From Viscum album (taxonomy: Eukaryota; Streptophyta; Magnoliopsida; Santalales; Viscaceae): a DNA stretch of 64,000 bases. The notes beneath the pieces are model-generated. The model was not told the origin of the DNA, searched no databases, and saw nothing but the letters and a program-made list of their open reading frames with translations. Location of the stretch: contig OY728130.1 in assembly GCA_963277665.1 (NCBI GenBank), forward strand, positions 1,368,638,393 through 1,368,702,392, in the 5' to 3' direction. Position 1 is the stretch's first letter, and the number at the start of each line of letters is the position of its first letter. The translations under genes were made by a program, and so were the position numbers. Shown in pieces: positions 23,500-34,775 of the stretch.

Positions 23500-24130
23500 A
23501 CTAAGAGACAAAATTTTACGGGGATACTAAAACCATTATCCATACCAGAATAAAAATGAGAAAACATTAGCATGTATTTTATCATTATACTGCCTAAAAG
23601 ATCTAAAGGACAGAGTTCTATTTGTTTTATAGTTGATCATATTACGAATTCAGTAAACTTAATTATTATAATTGAATATTACTATCTTGATTAGCTTCCT
23701 AGAATATACATTAAGGAAGTAGTAAGGTTGTATGGAGTACCACATTATATTGTATCTAATTAGGATCCAAGGTTTACCTTAAATATATGGAAAAACTCTT
23801 CAGTAGGATTTGGATAAAGTGTTGAGTTTTAGAAATACCTACCATCCTTAGTAAAATGGTCATTATGGGAGAAAAATTTAAACTCTAGAGTATATTTTAA
23901 GATAAATTTTTATATAATTGAATGGTGTATGAGATCAACACATTCCTCCAGTCAAGTTTTCTTACAACAAACGATTTCATTCAAGTATTTAGCTAGCTCT
24001 TTATGAATCCCTATAAGTAAGGAAGTGCATAAATAAAACATGTTGGGATGAGGCTGGATAAATACAGATATTGAGACTAGATATTGCAAAGAAAATGGGA
24101 TATAAATTTAGAGTTATTGGGCAGCACATC
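23500..24130 (+). pseudogene. Integrase core remnant of C
   Basis: Pieces in order are PLSIPE.KWENISMYFIII (family P.P.WKWE.I.MDF; catalytic Asp changed to Tyr), CFIVDHITNSVN, RIYIKEVVRLYGVPHYIVSN (family I..LHG.P..I.SD; second Asp changed to Asn), DPRFT, and a degraded ASSL-type region. The third catalytic residue is not recognisable. This is the most decayed integrase of the window. Confidence 0.75.
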
Positions 24131-24620
24131 AAGGAAGATCAGAGTTGATAGAAACGTTATGATGATAATTATTAGTCTGATTTGGAGTTCAAAGTTGCTG
24201 AGAAGGTTTCTCTATGAATTGTTCCATGGAAGAAGGTTTTAATATATATAATTATAATTAATAAAAATATTATCCATTAGTATATTTACCATTTCAATAT
24301 TATTGATCAATTGGAGACAATAGCTTATCGTTTGGCTCTTACACCAAACCCCTCTCAAGTTCAAGATTTACACATTGTATCTCCTCTATGGAAGTACATT
24401 CTTGATCAATAACATATACTAAAGTCAAATTTCATACCACATGAAAATGATATTTCATATGAGGAGAAAACATTATAAATTATGGATCATATTGAATAAG
24501 TTAAAAAGAAAAAGACAACTCACCTGGTCAATGTTCTCTGGAGAAATCAATAATTTGAAGGCGCTATATGGAAACCAGAGGATGTAATGTAACAAATATA
24601 TCCTCATTTTTATGAATCAA
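24131..24620 (+). pseudogene. Integrase C-terminus and chromodomain-like tail of C
   Basis: Readable pieces are YDDNY.SDLEFKVAEKV (family R...LEF..GD.V), a VAYRLALTP-like LETIAYRLALTPNPSQVQD, ISYEEKTL and then KKTTHLVNVLWRN and a W.PEDVM end. These are the GPY/F module and chromodomain-like tail seen also in A. Several stops interrupt it. Confidence 0.7.
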
Positions 24621-24652
24621 AGTAAAAAACATAGAAGGAAACATTAATTTTA

Positions 24653-24664
24653 TAGGGGATAAAA
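24653..24664 (+). promoter_or_regulatory. Polypurine tract of C
   Basis: TAGGGGATAAAA stands before TGTAATACATAG, a decayed version of the TGTAACACC start. Confidence 0.7.
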
Positions 24665-25849
24665 TGTAATACATAGAGATTGAATGAAATATATTTTTTT
24701 CAATGAAATTAGTTCTTTCAATACCTTGCATTACACAAAACACCTTGTTTTAACGAACCATGATATACTATTTAAATATTATTATGTGACAATTACAACC
24801 CAGCTATTGGATTGGAGTGTATGAATAGTACTGAATAAAATATGGGTATTTTATAATTTATAAATTTATAAAAAATATACATTAATTGGATACCTATTGA
24901 TTATAAATATAAATAAAATAATTTGAATGTAAAAGAGATATTTCTTAGAAAATAGTGTTTTTGTGAATTTTTTTTATCTTAATAAATTAATTAAGTTGCA
25001 TTTGGTGAATGATTTTATTGGAAAGGTATATATTATAAATTTAATAAAAAATATTAAAATTCATATAATATTTTTTCTTGTAATGGAATACAAATTAAAT
25101 CTAGTTTAATACTTAAAAATTTATTTTTATAAAAAGATTATTTTTGTCGTGTATTGCACAATTATTTTAAAATTACTTTATTCAACTTATATTTAATTAA
25201 TTTTATAAAATAAATTTCATATTTTCAATTTGGAGGTCCTAATTTGGTAAATAGATCCCTTTTATTTTTTGTCAGAATGAATAGTAACCCTGATAAAATT
25301 TATCGCCTCGGTAAAGGGTCAATCAAGACAATCTTGGTTAAAATTAAGTTAGAAGGTCATACTTTTTCATCCTAATTATTATTGTATTAATTTAATTCAA
25401 CCCATATCACCTTAGTCTCAAAATTGAGTATTTTTAATGGACACTTGTCCATGAAAATGACTTATATAATATTTAATGTAAAAGAAGTTACAAAATATAA
25501 CTCTCTTAGTTTTAAATATTTATTATACATATAATTTGGACCAAACTAAATTTAATAAATAACATGAGTTTTTATTTTGAGATTAATTATATTTTTTTAA
25601 TGATTTCTGTTTAATTTTAGTAATTATATATTGGCTTGAAATGATTATGCAACACCGACGCATTATTTCTATAATTAATAAAAAAATATATAAAGGAATT
25701 AAAAAATATTAAAATAAATATATTTTGAGTGACTCAATGTATTAAACTAATTGTATAGATATTTATAAAATATTAGGGAGGATTTAACTCATTATATTCA
25801 TATTTACCCTTTCTCTTGATGCATTTGGAGTTAAATTAAATGAATAGTG

Positions 25850-25860
25850 TTAAATATGTC
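25850..25860. repeat. Left 11-bp target duplication of the GC-richer insert
   Basis: TTAAATATGTC is repeated exactly at 26926-26936. Confidence 0.85.
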
Positions 25861-26925
25861 CTGAAATCCTTTTTTTCATTTTCTAAATAAAAGTTACTTT
25901 TTGGCGAAGTGAGAACCTTACAAAAACCGAAAGACAATACAGACATCACACACATAAAACACCATTCCCACAAACCTGAATCCAAAACCCACATTCAAAA
26001 CTTAAATTCAAATTCAAAAATTGGAATCCTGGGCAAAGCGTGCCACCCGAGAAACCCACCATCAAGGAAGGCCTAACCACATCATCACTTGCCGACCAAA
26101 CATCACAAAACTTTAAATCACCATCACATATTCACATCACCATAGTTATCCACTTCTTCTTAAAAATCACCACTGCTTTCTCAAAAAAAAAACATCACGA
26201 CTTCATAAAAATCACTACTGCTTCCTCAGAAAATCACCACTGTAACACCATTGAATGTTCTTCTCAAAGACCAACATGAGATCTTCATGATTTCAAAACC
26301 CATAAAACTATAATCAAACAGATAAGGACACCAGATCCGAAATGCGAAGTCAACAAGCTTCAAATCGCTGACTCCCAGAGGAGTAAAACCAACCGTCGCA
26401 AATCAACCTGAACCGAGACTCCAAAACGAAATCAAGAAACAACAACCCAAGAGTCACATATTTTCATAGGGAATTCAATGGGAAGCGTCACACAACACAA
26501 ACAAAAGCATATGAAACCAAAATAATTACAAAAAATGAAAACAGAAATCACCGAAACACCTGAAGGAGGTCCCGTTGTGGCCAGATCCCATCGCTGCCAA
26601 CCAGAACACTCAAAGGGATGCGGCGAACCACCCTGTGCACCCACCGGAGATGCGATGACAGCCTTCGGTAGTTAAAGCTCATTTGGGGGTCACCGCGCCG
26701 CCAAATAAACCCTATCCATCTATGAGGATTCGGGAGAAGAACCAGCTAGCAACGGGAAGAAGCGTCTGATCCTGAGAATAACACCAAAAGAGATCCGCTG
26801 CCACATCTCACAGAGCACAAGGAGGATCGCCACGCCATCCTGAGGTGAAGAAAGCAACAATGAAAAGGGGGAAAACCTAGCGCGTAAGGCCCTTTATGGA
26901 CTCATTTCCCTCAATGAAAAAAACC
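25861..26925. mobile_element. 1065-bp GC-richer insert of uncertain class in the LTR of C
   Basis: It is bounded by a perfect 11-bp duplication. Base composition differs sharply from the surroundings (many C/G-rich words between about 25910 and 26890). The ends carry TTTTTTTCATT in inverted orientation (25870-25880, and the complement near 26912-26922), a possible degenerate terminal inverted repeat. The duplication length fits a Mutator-like element, possibly one carrying a host fragment; a truncated LINE on the minus strand is the alternative. ORFs 26040-26279 (+) and 26432-26644 (-) show no family I recognise. Confidence 0.65.
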
Positions 26926-26936
26926 TTAAATATGTC
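26926..26936. repeat. Right 11-bp target duplication of the GC-richer insert
   Basis: TTAAATATGTC, identical to 25850-25860. Confidence 0.85.
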
Positions 26937-28268
26937 ATTAATGATATTTTAAAATAAATAATATTTTATTAAATGATATAAAATTAATCAAAATATTAGA
27001 TTCTTCCAAATTAATGGTATATGGTTGTAAACATCAACCCTAATTCATTTATGGGATGTATTTTGTTTTATGGTAACATTTTTAACCCTCAAAAGGTAGA
27101 AAAACATTAATATTATAGTAATTGACAAAAGTGTTGACAAAAGGTTAAAACAAAAATAAATAAGTATAAAAGTATGATCCAAACTCTTAAAAATTTTATT
27201 AGATGTGATTATTTCACACCATACCCATCTTATATTCTAATGTTATGAATTTAGATCTATTCTGAGATAAAAATTAATTTATATTAATTTAATATTTTAT
27301 GATATTCTAATTGTGACCCTACCCTAAAATAGAAAAGGGAAACTCTCCATTATCTTAATGATAATACATTAATCCTTCTAGCTTGAAAATAATCAACCTA
27401 GTTATATTCTAAAATATCATAGAAAAATTATAGAGGTTTCTACCTTCCCAAATGACCAACCATAGAGCCCTTAATAGGAGATCTAAAAGAGTTATTTCAA
27501 AGAAGAGGTGATCACCTTTATCGATCACTTTCTTTATAATTGTTATTTTAACTCCTCTAACTCTATTATATAATTCCTAAAATAAGAAATTATGTATCCA
27601 AAATATACTCAAATATTATTATTATTATGAAACTACCCGTGTTCACTATTCTTCCATTAACTTGGAAGTGAAAATATTTCTCGTGCATACGTACATATTA
27701 CCACCTCCATGTAGTGATAAAATTAATTTCTCCTCATCATATTTTATGGAAGGGTATTATAATAGATTTAATTTTTATATATTATAACTATGAAAAAATT
27801 ACACTTTTTAATGATAATATCATATATAAATTCTTACCTTCAAAACCATTGGAAAAGTATTACAAATATCATTTGTACGTGTGGACTATGAATTCTATGA
27901 AGTGATGTGATTTGTTTTTAATTATTTTTTTACATGAATGATAAACATTATGGATCTAATTAATACATATGATATCTATGATGTAGCACCCTGATATTTT
28001 TTAGCATATTTTTTTCATTTAAATTTAGACTTTTTGATATATTATTCTTTAATCACAATACTATTATTATCATTATTTACAAGAAATTATGAATATAGAT
28101 TTCACCATACAAATCCCTGGGTTTAGCATGTATTAAATGCAACATTGATAACATGCATGACATGCGACACTGAGTTTAAGAAAACCATGCAATAATTTTT
28201 TTTTAATTATGACCAATATATCCTATCTATTAAATAGGCATGTATGAATAGTATAAAATACTTTATAG

Positions 28269-28290
28269 AATATATATATATATATATATA
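28269..28290. repeat. (TA)n microsatellite
   Basis: Pure AT dinucleotide run in the LTR of D. A second lies at 42572-42595. Confidence 0.9.
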
Positions 28291-28822
28291 AATTTATAAC
28301 TCAATATTTATTAATTTATATATTCTTATTAAATAATGAATCAACTTTTAGTAAGGAAATTGTATTCCTCAAAAATATGTTTTCTTCAAAAATGATTTCT
28401 ATTTATTATTATGAGAACTTGTTATAAAGAGGTAATAGATAATTTAGAAAATTAACATGATAAAATTAATTTAGTTTTTTAAATCATCATATAAAAATAA
28501 TGTTATGCTGAAATTTTTGGATTTGTTCAAAAATATTGATTATTCAATAAATGGTGAAAATGAATTTTTTTGTAAAACCAACATTTATTTTTAATAAATT
28601 AAGTGATCTAAATTAAAAATTATGTTTTAAAGTTACATATTTATTATTTAGTAATATTTAATCCTCTTAATTACATTTGAATCTACATTATATAGGATTT
28701 TAGTATATATTTATTTTTGGGTTTAAATAGGGGTTTTTCTTAAAACTATTTTCATGTTTATAGAGTTTCTCTATTTTAATTAATTATAAAAATATATAAT
28801 AATGATTTTTTAAAATTATATT

Positions 28823-28827
28823 TATAT
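28823..28827. repeat. Left target-site duplication of E (TATAT)
   Basis: TATAT before the LTR start is repeated at 38701-38705 after the 3' LTR. The region is TA-rich, so chance identity is somewhat more likely than for B. Confidence 0.78.
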
Positions 28828-29406
28828 TTTAAGAACCTAGATCTTTTTTCAGGTATGTTTCTCCATTTCTGGTTGTTTTTGAGAAAAAGTTGAAATTCTG
28901 GAAAATTTCTAAGTACACGCTGTGTACTTTATGAATACACGCCGTGTACTCTTTTTCCATAGGTGGCCGTATGCTGGCTGTGTAGTACCCACCCACACGG
29001 CTGTGTGGGAGTGATTTAGAGGCCGCTTAAAGCAGAGAATGGAAACGGCTAGAACACACTGTGTACTTCAAAAATACACGCTGTGTACTTTATTTTTTTT
29101 CATTAAACACACCGGGGTCACGTCTAATTGCTATAACACTCTTCTTTTAGGCCTCGTTCAACCGAGAGCTCTATACAACTGCAGATCTTTGACGAACCCC
29201 TAAGCATGTGTCTGTCCTCCGAAATGAACACCATCTGTTGCGTTTTAATAACATCAGTCTGTTCTCACTTCTCATAAAGCACCATCTTCTAATTTCTCCT
29301 CTCTCAGGAGATATAGTTGGTTGAAAATTTTAGACTTTTTTGTAGATATTCGAAGTTCTAAGGAGGTTGAAGCTTCTAGGTTCACTTATATCTATCTCCT
29401 AACGTC

Positions 29407-29415
29407 GAGGTAGGT
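29407..29415 (+). other. Splice-donor-like site in the LTR of E
   Basis: GAG|GTAGGT follows a stretch ending ATCTCCTAACGTC. The 3' LTR keeps it (GAG|GTAGGT, GT at 37307). An acceptor-like CTTGACCTTGCAG|AG lies five bases before the gag ATG. Confidence 0.4.
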
Positions 29416-29807
29416 GGTTTGTGCCTTTCTGTTGAAATTCCTTGAGTTTTATCTGCAAAATTACCCAATACCAATGAATGGGGTATTTTGTGTTTACCGT
29501 TTCAGCCCTATTGTTTGCCTACTATTCTTGTATTCTTGATTAGATGATAATTGTTTGTGAATAGGGTTAATTGCTATGCTGGGCTGTGTTTCCCATGCAT
29601 GTTTTTCCTATTTTGACCTTTAGTTCCTGTTTTCCTGTTAGGCATCTGTTTACTTTCCCATGCCTAGTATTGTAGGATGGTGTGACTGTTGTTTTTTATA
29701 TTGTTATACTGTAGAATTATAGCCATGTAGTTCTTGAGGTTTACCTAGGCTGATACGAGCTGATACACTTGCTTGAATTGCACAGGTCCATGATAACCTC
29801 GTGTATA

Positions 29808-30145
29808 GACCATAGGGATAATGGACGTTGAGGGATTCTCCAGAGTGTCTTTATAGTTTTATGATGCAAGAACATAGGGGGAATTTATGTTGAGTGCTTA
29901 CTTAGATTGTCTGTAGTTCCTCGATGTGGGACACATAGGGAATGTGATGTAATTTCTTCCCTAGAGCACCTCTAGTTAGGATACGAGACTATAGGGGGAA
30001 TTGACAGTGAGTGCTTCCTCAGAAAGTCTATGCTTAAGCAGAACCAGAGGTGTTAGACTGAGTGTACTGCCTAGAGGGTTACTTGTACTTGTTAGGTAGG
30101 AATAGAGGGGTTAGACTGAGTGTGCTTCCCAGAGGGTTACCTGTT
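29808..30145 (+). repeat. About six imperfect ~60-bp tandem units in the LTR of E
   Basis: Units share ATAGGGGGAATTGAC-like and GTGAGTGCTTCC-like words followed by an AGAGTCT-like word. The last two are a variant with GAGGGGTTAGACTGAGTGT and AGAGGGTTACYTGT. The same block occurs at about 37705-38045 in the 3' LTR. Confidence 0.75.
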
Positions 30146-30806
30146 GTGTTTATCTTCTTGTTTATTTGTTTCTTGATATTGAAACTGTGGATTTTTTACA
30201 ATTGAGTACCTTCCTGTTTACTGTTTTTTGTACTTTTACCTGTCATATACTCATTGACTGTTAGGAACAGATCTTGTGGTTGTTTTCTATTGGGATTAGT
30301 CTCATACCTTGTTTGGGCCATGATTTTGGGCCCAAGCAGATTATATTGTTGTAGGTATAGACAATGGAATGCACCCTTCTACTTCAGGTACTTGACATGC
30401 TATGGAGCTAGAGAGCATGTGACCAAACTTAGGCTTGAGATGCTGAGGAGATTATTATTGTTTTTCTTTTGTACTTTGTTTAGTACTGTATTTTAGCATT
30501 GGGATTTGTTTCACTATTTTCATAGACATATGTATCATGCATCATTATATATATGTGCTCCAGTTTATTCTATCAGTTTTCCACTGTTTATTTTTGGTAT
30601 GATATTATTACTGCTTCTGCTCTTGTATGTATTGTGTACTTCCACTGTGTACACTGCTAATGAGGGAATAGTTTCCCCACTATCACACCCAAGGCCCTCG
30701 CTGCTAGTCGGCAGCCTCTGGTGTTTAGGGAAATGTGCTTGAGGCCATGTGACCAACTAGGTACGGGGCACCTCTGGGTGGCTTCTGGAACCGAGACGTT
30801 ACAAAG

Positions 30807-30818
30807 TGGTATCAAAGG
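30807..30818 (+). promoter_or_regulatory. Primer-binding site of E
   Basis: TGGTATCAAAGG, three bases after the LTR end; one or two changes from the initiator-Met tRNA complement. Confidence 0.85.
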
Positions 30819-31489
30819 TTTTTTTCTCTTGACTTACTGTTTGGAGACTATAGTCAAGGATAGAATAGAATTGGTACTTGGTAATAAACTGTGCCTTGGA
30901 GTAGCTAACCTATGTACGGGGAAAAGCCAATCTACCTCATTAATGCAATTTTTTAGTTTGGAAAACTTATGGTTTCCTTTATTTTAACTTTTAGGTGACT
31001 CACATGTTTTTGTTTTTGTTATTATTTATGTTATTGACGTTCTATTTTTGTCTCAACCTGATGAGATGAGGGTATTCCATCTCATGCATCATATAGGAAC
31101 GTACTAGAAATCACATGTCATGCATTATTGCCATGCCATATAGGGTGCATTAGCAATTGCATGTTGTTGTGATAGATGTTGTGTAGACTATGCATGTTGT
31201 TGTGATAGATGCCTTGATAAACTACCTGTTGTTTGATAGGGTATTTTTTGTGAAAGGTTTGTTTGAATGAATGCCAAAATTTGGTTCTTGAGGTGTTATG
31301 GCCCCTCACAGACTAGAATTTGGTGGATCACTTTCTTTTTTATCTTGTTATAAAATTTATAAGATGCCAATCTTTGATTTTCAGGGATTATGGGCCATCA
31401 CGGATCAGAATTTGGAACTTTAATGTTCGTTTCTGTGTTTTTCTGGGCTTTAGAGTAGTTTCTGAGGCTTATTGTCTAGAAAAACCCAG

Positions 31490-32160
31490 AATACATGCCG
31501 TGTAGTTTTGACTACATGCAATGTGTTCTTCTGTTCGGGAAGAAACAATTTTTCTTAAGTACATGATGTGTACTCTATGTACACGCCGTGTAGTCTCTAA
31601 CCATTTCATAGGCCATGTGGGCAGTGACATGGAATGGGGAAAGTCTGGTGGGAACATGCCGAATACCAGTTTAACACGTCGTGTAGTCTGACTTATGTAC
31701 CCGGCCGTGTCATGAACAACATGGGTCAATGTTATCCCTTCTCGTACACGCCGTGTCCTCCTAGAACACGCCGTGTAGTTTCATCGGTGTAGCCGGCCGT
31801 GTAACCAACAACATGGGTCGTTGTTACCCTTCCACGTACATTCCATGTCCTCCTTTAACATGCTGTGTAGAATGAGCCGTGTGTCTGACTGTGTCACTAA
31901 CAACATAGTCCAGGTGAAGCCTGTCCAGTACACGTCATGTCTACTGTGAACACGCCATGTAGTATTATTTTAGGAGAGTCATGTGGCTTGACCATGTAGA
32001 AGGACTCAGGTAGAGAAAGGGGATTCAATTACACGCCATGTGTTAGGTGAACACGTTGTGTGTATGGGGTGTTACACGACCAGTTCTGGAAGGAGTACAC
32101 GCCCATGTGAATGACTTAAGGGAACCCGCCGTGTAGGGGACATAGACGTCGTGTAGTTAT
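31490..32160. repeat. Array of about 20 ACACGCCGTGT-like palindromes in the leader of E
   Basis: Copies include TACACGCCGTGTAG, TACACGCCGTGTCC, AACACGCCGTGTAG, AACACGTCGTGTAG, AACACGCCATGTAG and TACACGCCATGTG. They are separated by irregular 10-60-bp unique spacers. Deviations are mostly C-to-T or G-to-A changes from a common palindrome. The same motif occurs in the LTR (28910-29090, 36810-36990). Irregular spacing excludes a simple tandem repeat. Confidence 0.85.
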
Positions 32161-32248
32161 GTTATGTAAAACTTGAATGATTTCTTTCTCCTTTTCCCAT
32201 ATTTTACTTCTAGTTTTCAGTCCTTGATAATCTTGATCTAAGGTGTGC

Positions 32249-32262
32249 ACTTGACCTTGCAG
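32249..32262 (+). other. Splice-acceptor-like site before the gag of E
   Basis: TTGACCTTGCAG|AGTCATG places an acceptor-like AG four bases before the ATG at 32267. Analogous sites precede gag in B (15677), C (10385) and F (45662). Confidence 0.4.
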
Positions 32263-32266
32263 AGTC

Positions 32267-33300
32267 ATGCCACCGAGACGTCCTCCGGTAGTATGTCAGT
32301 TTCCAGGTGGTGATCAGACACCAGATATGGATGATCAAGGACTAACCATAGATCCCCCTATTGTTCTAGTCTTGGAACCATCCATTATACCAGAAACAGG
32401 TGTTGATGCACATTTCAGGGAAGGATTTATGATGATGATGCAGACCTTTTAGGGGGCACCGCCTCCTGTCCCGTCGATGGCTGATTTGATGCGGGTCTTC
32501 CAGCAGCAGCATCCTCCCACTTTCTTAGGGGATGGAGGACCCCGAGCTACAGATTCATGGATCGAATCCATGCTGATGATATTTGAGAATTTAGAGACAC
32601 CTCCAGAGAGGAGGGTAAATCTCCCTACCTATATGCTTTGAGACTCCACCAAGAGGTGATGGGATGTGGTCTCATAGGTGGGATTCCAGCCGGTTATGGC
32701 GTGTGATGAGTTTCAGCACATCTTCTATGAATACTTCTATCCAGAAACCCTGAGGGCCAATCAAGCATGATAGTTTATGAGTCTGTAGTAGGGTACTCTT
32801 TTTGTTATGGGTTATTCCTCCCACTTTACTGAGCTAAAACTCTTCATTACTTTTTCAAGAGGTGATCAGCTATTCATGGAAAGGAAGTTTGAGGATGGTC
32901 TGAGGCATGACATCCAATTGCAGGTGAACATATTTCGGTTGACTTATATCTCTTCTATCATCAAACAGGTGCTGATCATGGAGTGCAATATAAGGGATTT
33001 TGAAGTTGTGAGCTAGGGTGGCTCGATATCTGGAGTTAGCATCCCTTCTACTGATAGTAGGAAGCACCGTAGGGAGTCATCGCGTTGTGATCCAAGGAGG
33101 TGAGACACTTCTTCTGGTATCTAGGTGGTGTGATACCAATGAGGGAAGATCAGACATACAAGTCCACATTGCTTGAAAGACCCAGTGGAGTGCCGATCAT
33201 GTGGCAAGATGGGTCACATTTAGCGCTTCTCTCAGATATTCTCACCAGCAACAGGTGATAAGAGTTCTTCTATGACTCCGCATTCAGGATCAGCACCACA
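32267..33300 (+). pseudogene. gag remnant of E
   Basis: The ATG at 32267 starts MPPRRPP, a common start for this clade, and the first frame is open to 32452. After a TAG the frame continues with a MADLMRVFQQQHPPTF segment, a SW(I)..ML.IFE capsid motif and RVNLPTYML. A second readable piece (32807-33016) has MGYSSHFTELKLF and F..GL...I. A zinc knuckle CRSCGKMGHI lies at 33191-33220, its last Cys lost and a stop within it. Several in-frame TAG and TGA codons and one or more frameshifts occur. It once formed the particle and nucleocapsid. Confidence 0.85.
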
Positions 33301-33499
33301 AGTTTCTCACTAGTTAGGGAACTGGAGTTCTTATGACCCTTCAGGCTGAGGTGGATGTCATGGACATGGTGGTCAGTAGCTAGTCTTTCAGTGACAGCAG
33401 AGTGGATCAGCATAGAGTGGTTAGGCAGGGTCACAGGGCCGTGAAGCAGGCCAGACATTTGCAGTGGAGTAGACCCTGTAGGATCAAGATTCCGAACCT

Positions 33500-33875
33500 T
33501 CTACAGTTCAAGGTACGATCTTATTTTCCTCAGTTTTAGCTTTTTCTCCTTTTGATATAGGGGCTTCCCATAGCTTTATATCTGTTGCGGTAGTGGAGAT
33601 CCTTGGGCTCTGTATCTTTTCTTCTACTAACATCTTGACACTAGACACTCCGTTGGGGACTAGAATGGGGAGTGTAAGTCATTGTAAGGAGATCCCTCTA
33701 GAGGTTGGTGGGTTTCACTTTTTTTGGCACCTCTATGTCCTAGAGATGACCAGCTATGATGATATTCTTGGAATGGATTGGATATTTCCCTTCGAGGTAG
33801 TCGTCAACTATTATTGTCGCAGGGGGAGTTTCACATCACCAGAGGGCATATCGTTTCTTCATAAGGGAGTGGGAT
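33500..33875 (+). pseudogene. Protease remnant of E
   Basis: The active-site loop DIGASHSFI is at 33554-33580 with the catalytic Asp kept. The open frame 33593-33940 then contains TPLGTRMGS, the IPLEVGGFHF..LYVLEM block and YDDILGMDWI, the usual end of the Ty3/Gypsy protease. The frame is uninterrupted through the domain core. Confidence 0.85.
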
Positions 33876-34775
33876 GTCCAGATGAGCAGAGTGGGTCCAG
33901 AGCATCATGGGTTTGGAGGAGTTATAGCCCAGATTTCTAGTTTATATCTAGATGATCAGGGGAATTCTCAGTTAGACTTTCCTCCAGTGGTGGATCATTT
34001 TAGGGACATCTTTCTAGAATACTTTTCAGGTTTTCCTCTAGATCATGAGGTAGACTTTTCTATTGAGCTTGTTCCAGGAGCAGCACTGATGTCCATTCCT
34101 CCTTATAGGTCAGCTACACCAGAGTTTCAAGAGCTCAAGAAGCAGTTGGAGGAGTTTTAGGAAAAGTGTTTCATCCGACTCAGTACTTCTCCTTTGGGTT
34201 CGCATGTCCTATTTGCGAAGAAGGGAGACTACACCCTCAGGATTTTTGTGGATTATCGGAAGTTAAACTAGTTGACGGTCAACAACTGATATCCTTTACC
34301 AAGGATTAATGATCTCTTTGATCAGATTTTAGGATCTCAGGTGGTCTTGAAGATTTAATTGAGGTTTGGTTATCATCAGTTGCATGTTATACCATATGAT
34401 ATACCTCTCACAGCATTCCAGAGCATGTATGATCTATACAAATATATGGTTACTCCATTCGGTCACACAAATGCGCCTACAGTTTTCATGGCACTGATGA
34501 ACTGAGTGTTCCATCCATACTTGGATTCCTTCATGGTGGTCTTCGTGGATGATATCTTGGTGTACTCTCACAATCGACACGACCATGCTACCCATCTTGA
34601 GATCATTTTGATTAAACTTAGAGAGAATAAATAATATTCTAAGCTCTCAAAATGTCACTTTTGGATGGATCAGATTCACTTCTTGGGTCATGTTATCTCA
34701 GAGATAGGAGTCTCAGTAGACCTAGAGAAAATGAGAGCAGTAGTCTCCTAGGAGCAGCCAAAGAATGTCTTTGAG
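33876..34775 (+). pseudogene. Reverse transcriptase remnant of E
   Basis: Blocks in order are VDHFRDIFLEYFSGFPLDHE (entry to RT), [82 protein letters not shown] and FVDDILVYS at 34542-34568. Both catalytic Asp codons (34548-34553) remain. The thumb/connection FLGHVIS..GV and the start of RNase H follow. About eight in-frame stops are visible, mostly TAG or TGA where the family has Gln, Arg or Trp. Confidence 0.9.

Larger units (their letters stand above)
8441..27981 (+). mobile_element. Element C: old long-LTR Ty3/Gypsy host element without RT/RNase H (interrupted)
   Basis: C consists of a 5' LTR tail (8441-10133), leader and gag start (to 10837), then, after insertion B, gag end, protease, tRNA-like sequence, integrase, chromodomain-like tail (22140-24620) and a 3' LTR (24665-27981) that continues beyond element D, outside the window. 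B lies between the identical 5-mers ATATT, so the two halves of gag join cleanly across it. The LTR resembles that of B and D (TATA region, GAAGAG|GT site, hairpin modules). No RT or RNase H motif could be found between protease and integrase. Confidence 0.8.
24665..27981 (+). repeat. 3' LTR of C, interrupted and cut by D
   Basis: It starts TGTAATAC after the polypurine tract. Without the 1076-bp insert and duplication, the promoter-like region (about 27325), the GAAGAG|GTGATC site (about 27508) and hairpin modules (27676, 27873) fall at nearly the same distances as in B. It is cut at 27981 by the LTR of D; the remainder lies beyond the window. ORF 27714-27905 has no known product. Confidence 0.75.
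28828..30803 (+). repeat. 5' LTR of E (1976 bp)
   Basis: It starts TTTAAGAACC (decayed from TGTAAGAACC of the 3' copy) and ends GACGTTACA before the PBS. Near 28910-29090 it holds five or six ACAC-S-GTGT palindromes, a donor-like GAG|GTAGGT at 29407-29415 and a block of ~60-bp imperfect tandem repeats. ORFs 30254-30496, 30506-30742 and 30565-30756 are LTR or leader sequence without a known product. Confidence 0.92.
30819..32266 (+). other. Long untranslated leader of E
   Basis: 1.45 kb separates the PBS and the gag ATG, with no convincing gene; ORFs 30721-30987, 31118-31309, 31320-31505 and 31469-31729 are unrecognised. It contains two short direct repeats (GCATGTTGTTGTGATAGATG at about 31161 and 31192; a GGCC.TCAC.GA..AGAATTTGG pair at about 31300 and 31390) and the palindrome array at 31490-32160. 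Confidence 0.7.

Noticed and set aside
26040..26644. ORFs 26040-26279 (+) and 26432-26644 (-) as host genes
   Set aside because: Short, no recognisable domain, no gene structure; they lie in an insert with its own TSD.
28269..28290. Satellite or centromeric array
   Set aside because: Only simple TA runs and short local repeats were seen; no long tandem satellite occurs in the window.
30254..30987. Cysteine/leucine-rich ORFs in the LTR and leader of E as small secreted proteins
   Set aside because: They are LTR or leader sequence; the 3' LTR copies (38403-38639, 38462-38653) differ by many residues without sign of coding constraint.
31490..32160. CRISPR-like array of short palindromic repeats
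   Set aside because: Spacing is irregular (10-60 bp), repeats are only 11-14 bp and degenerate, the context is a plant LTR element, and no cas gene is near.
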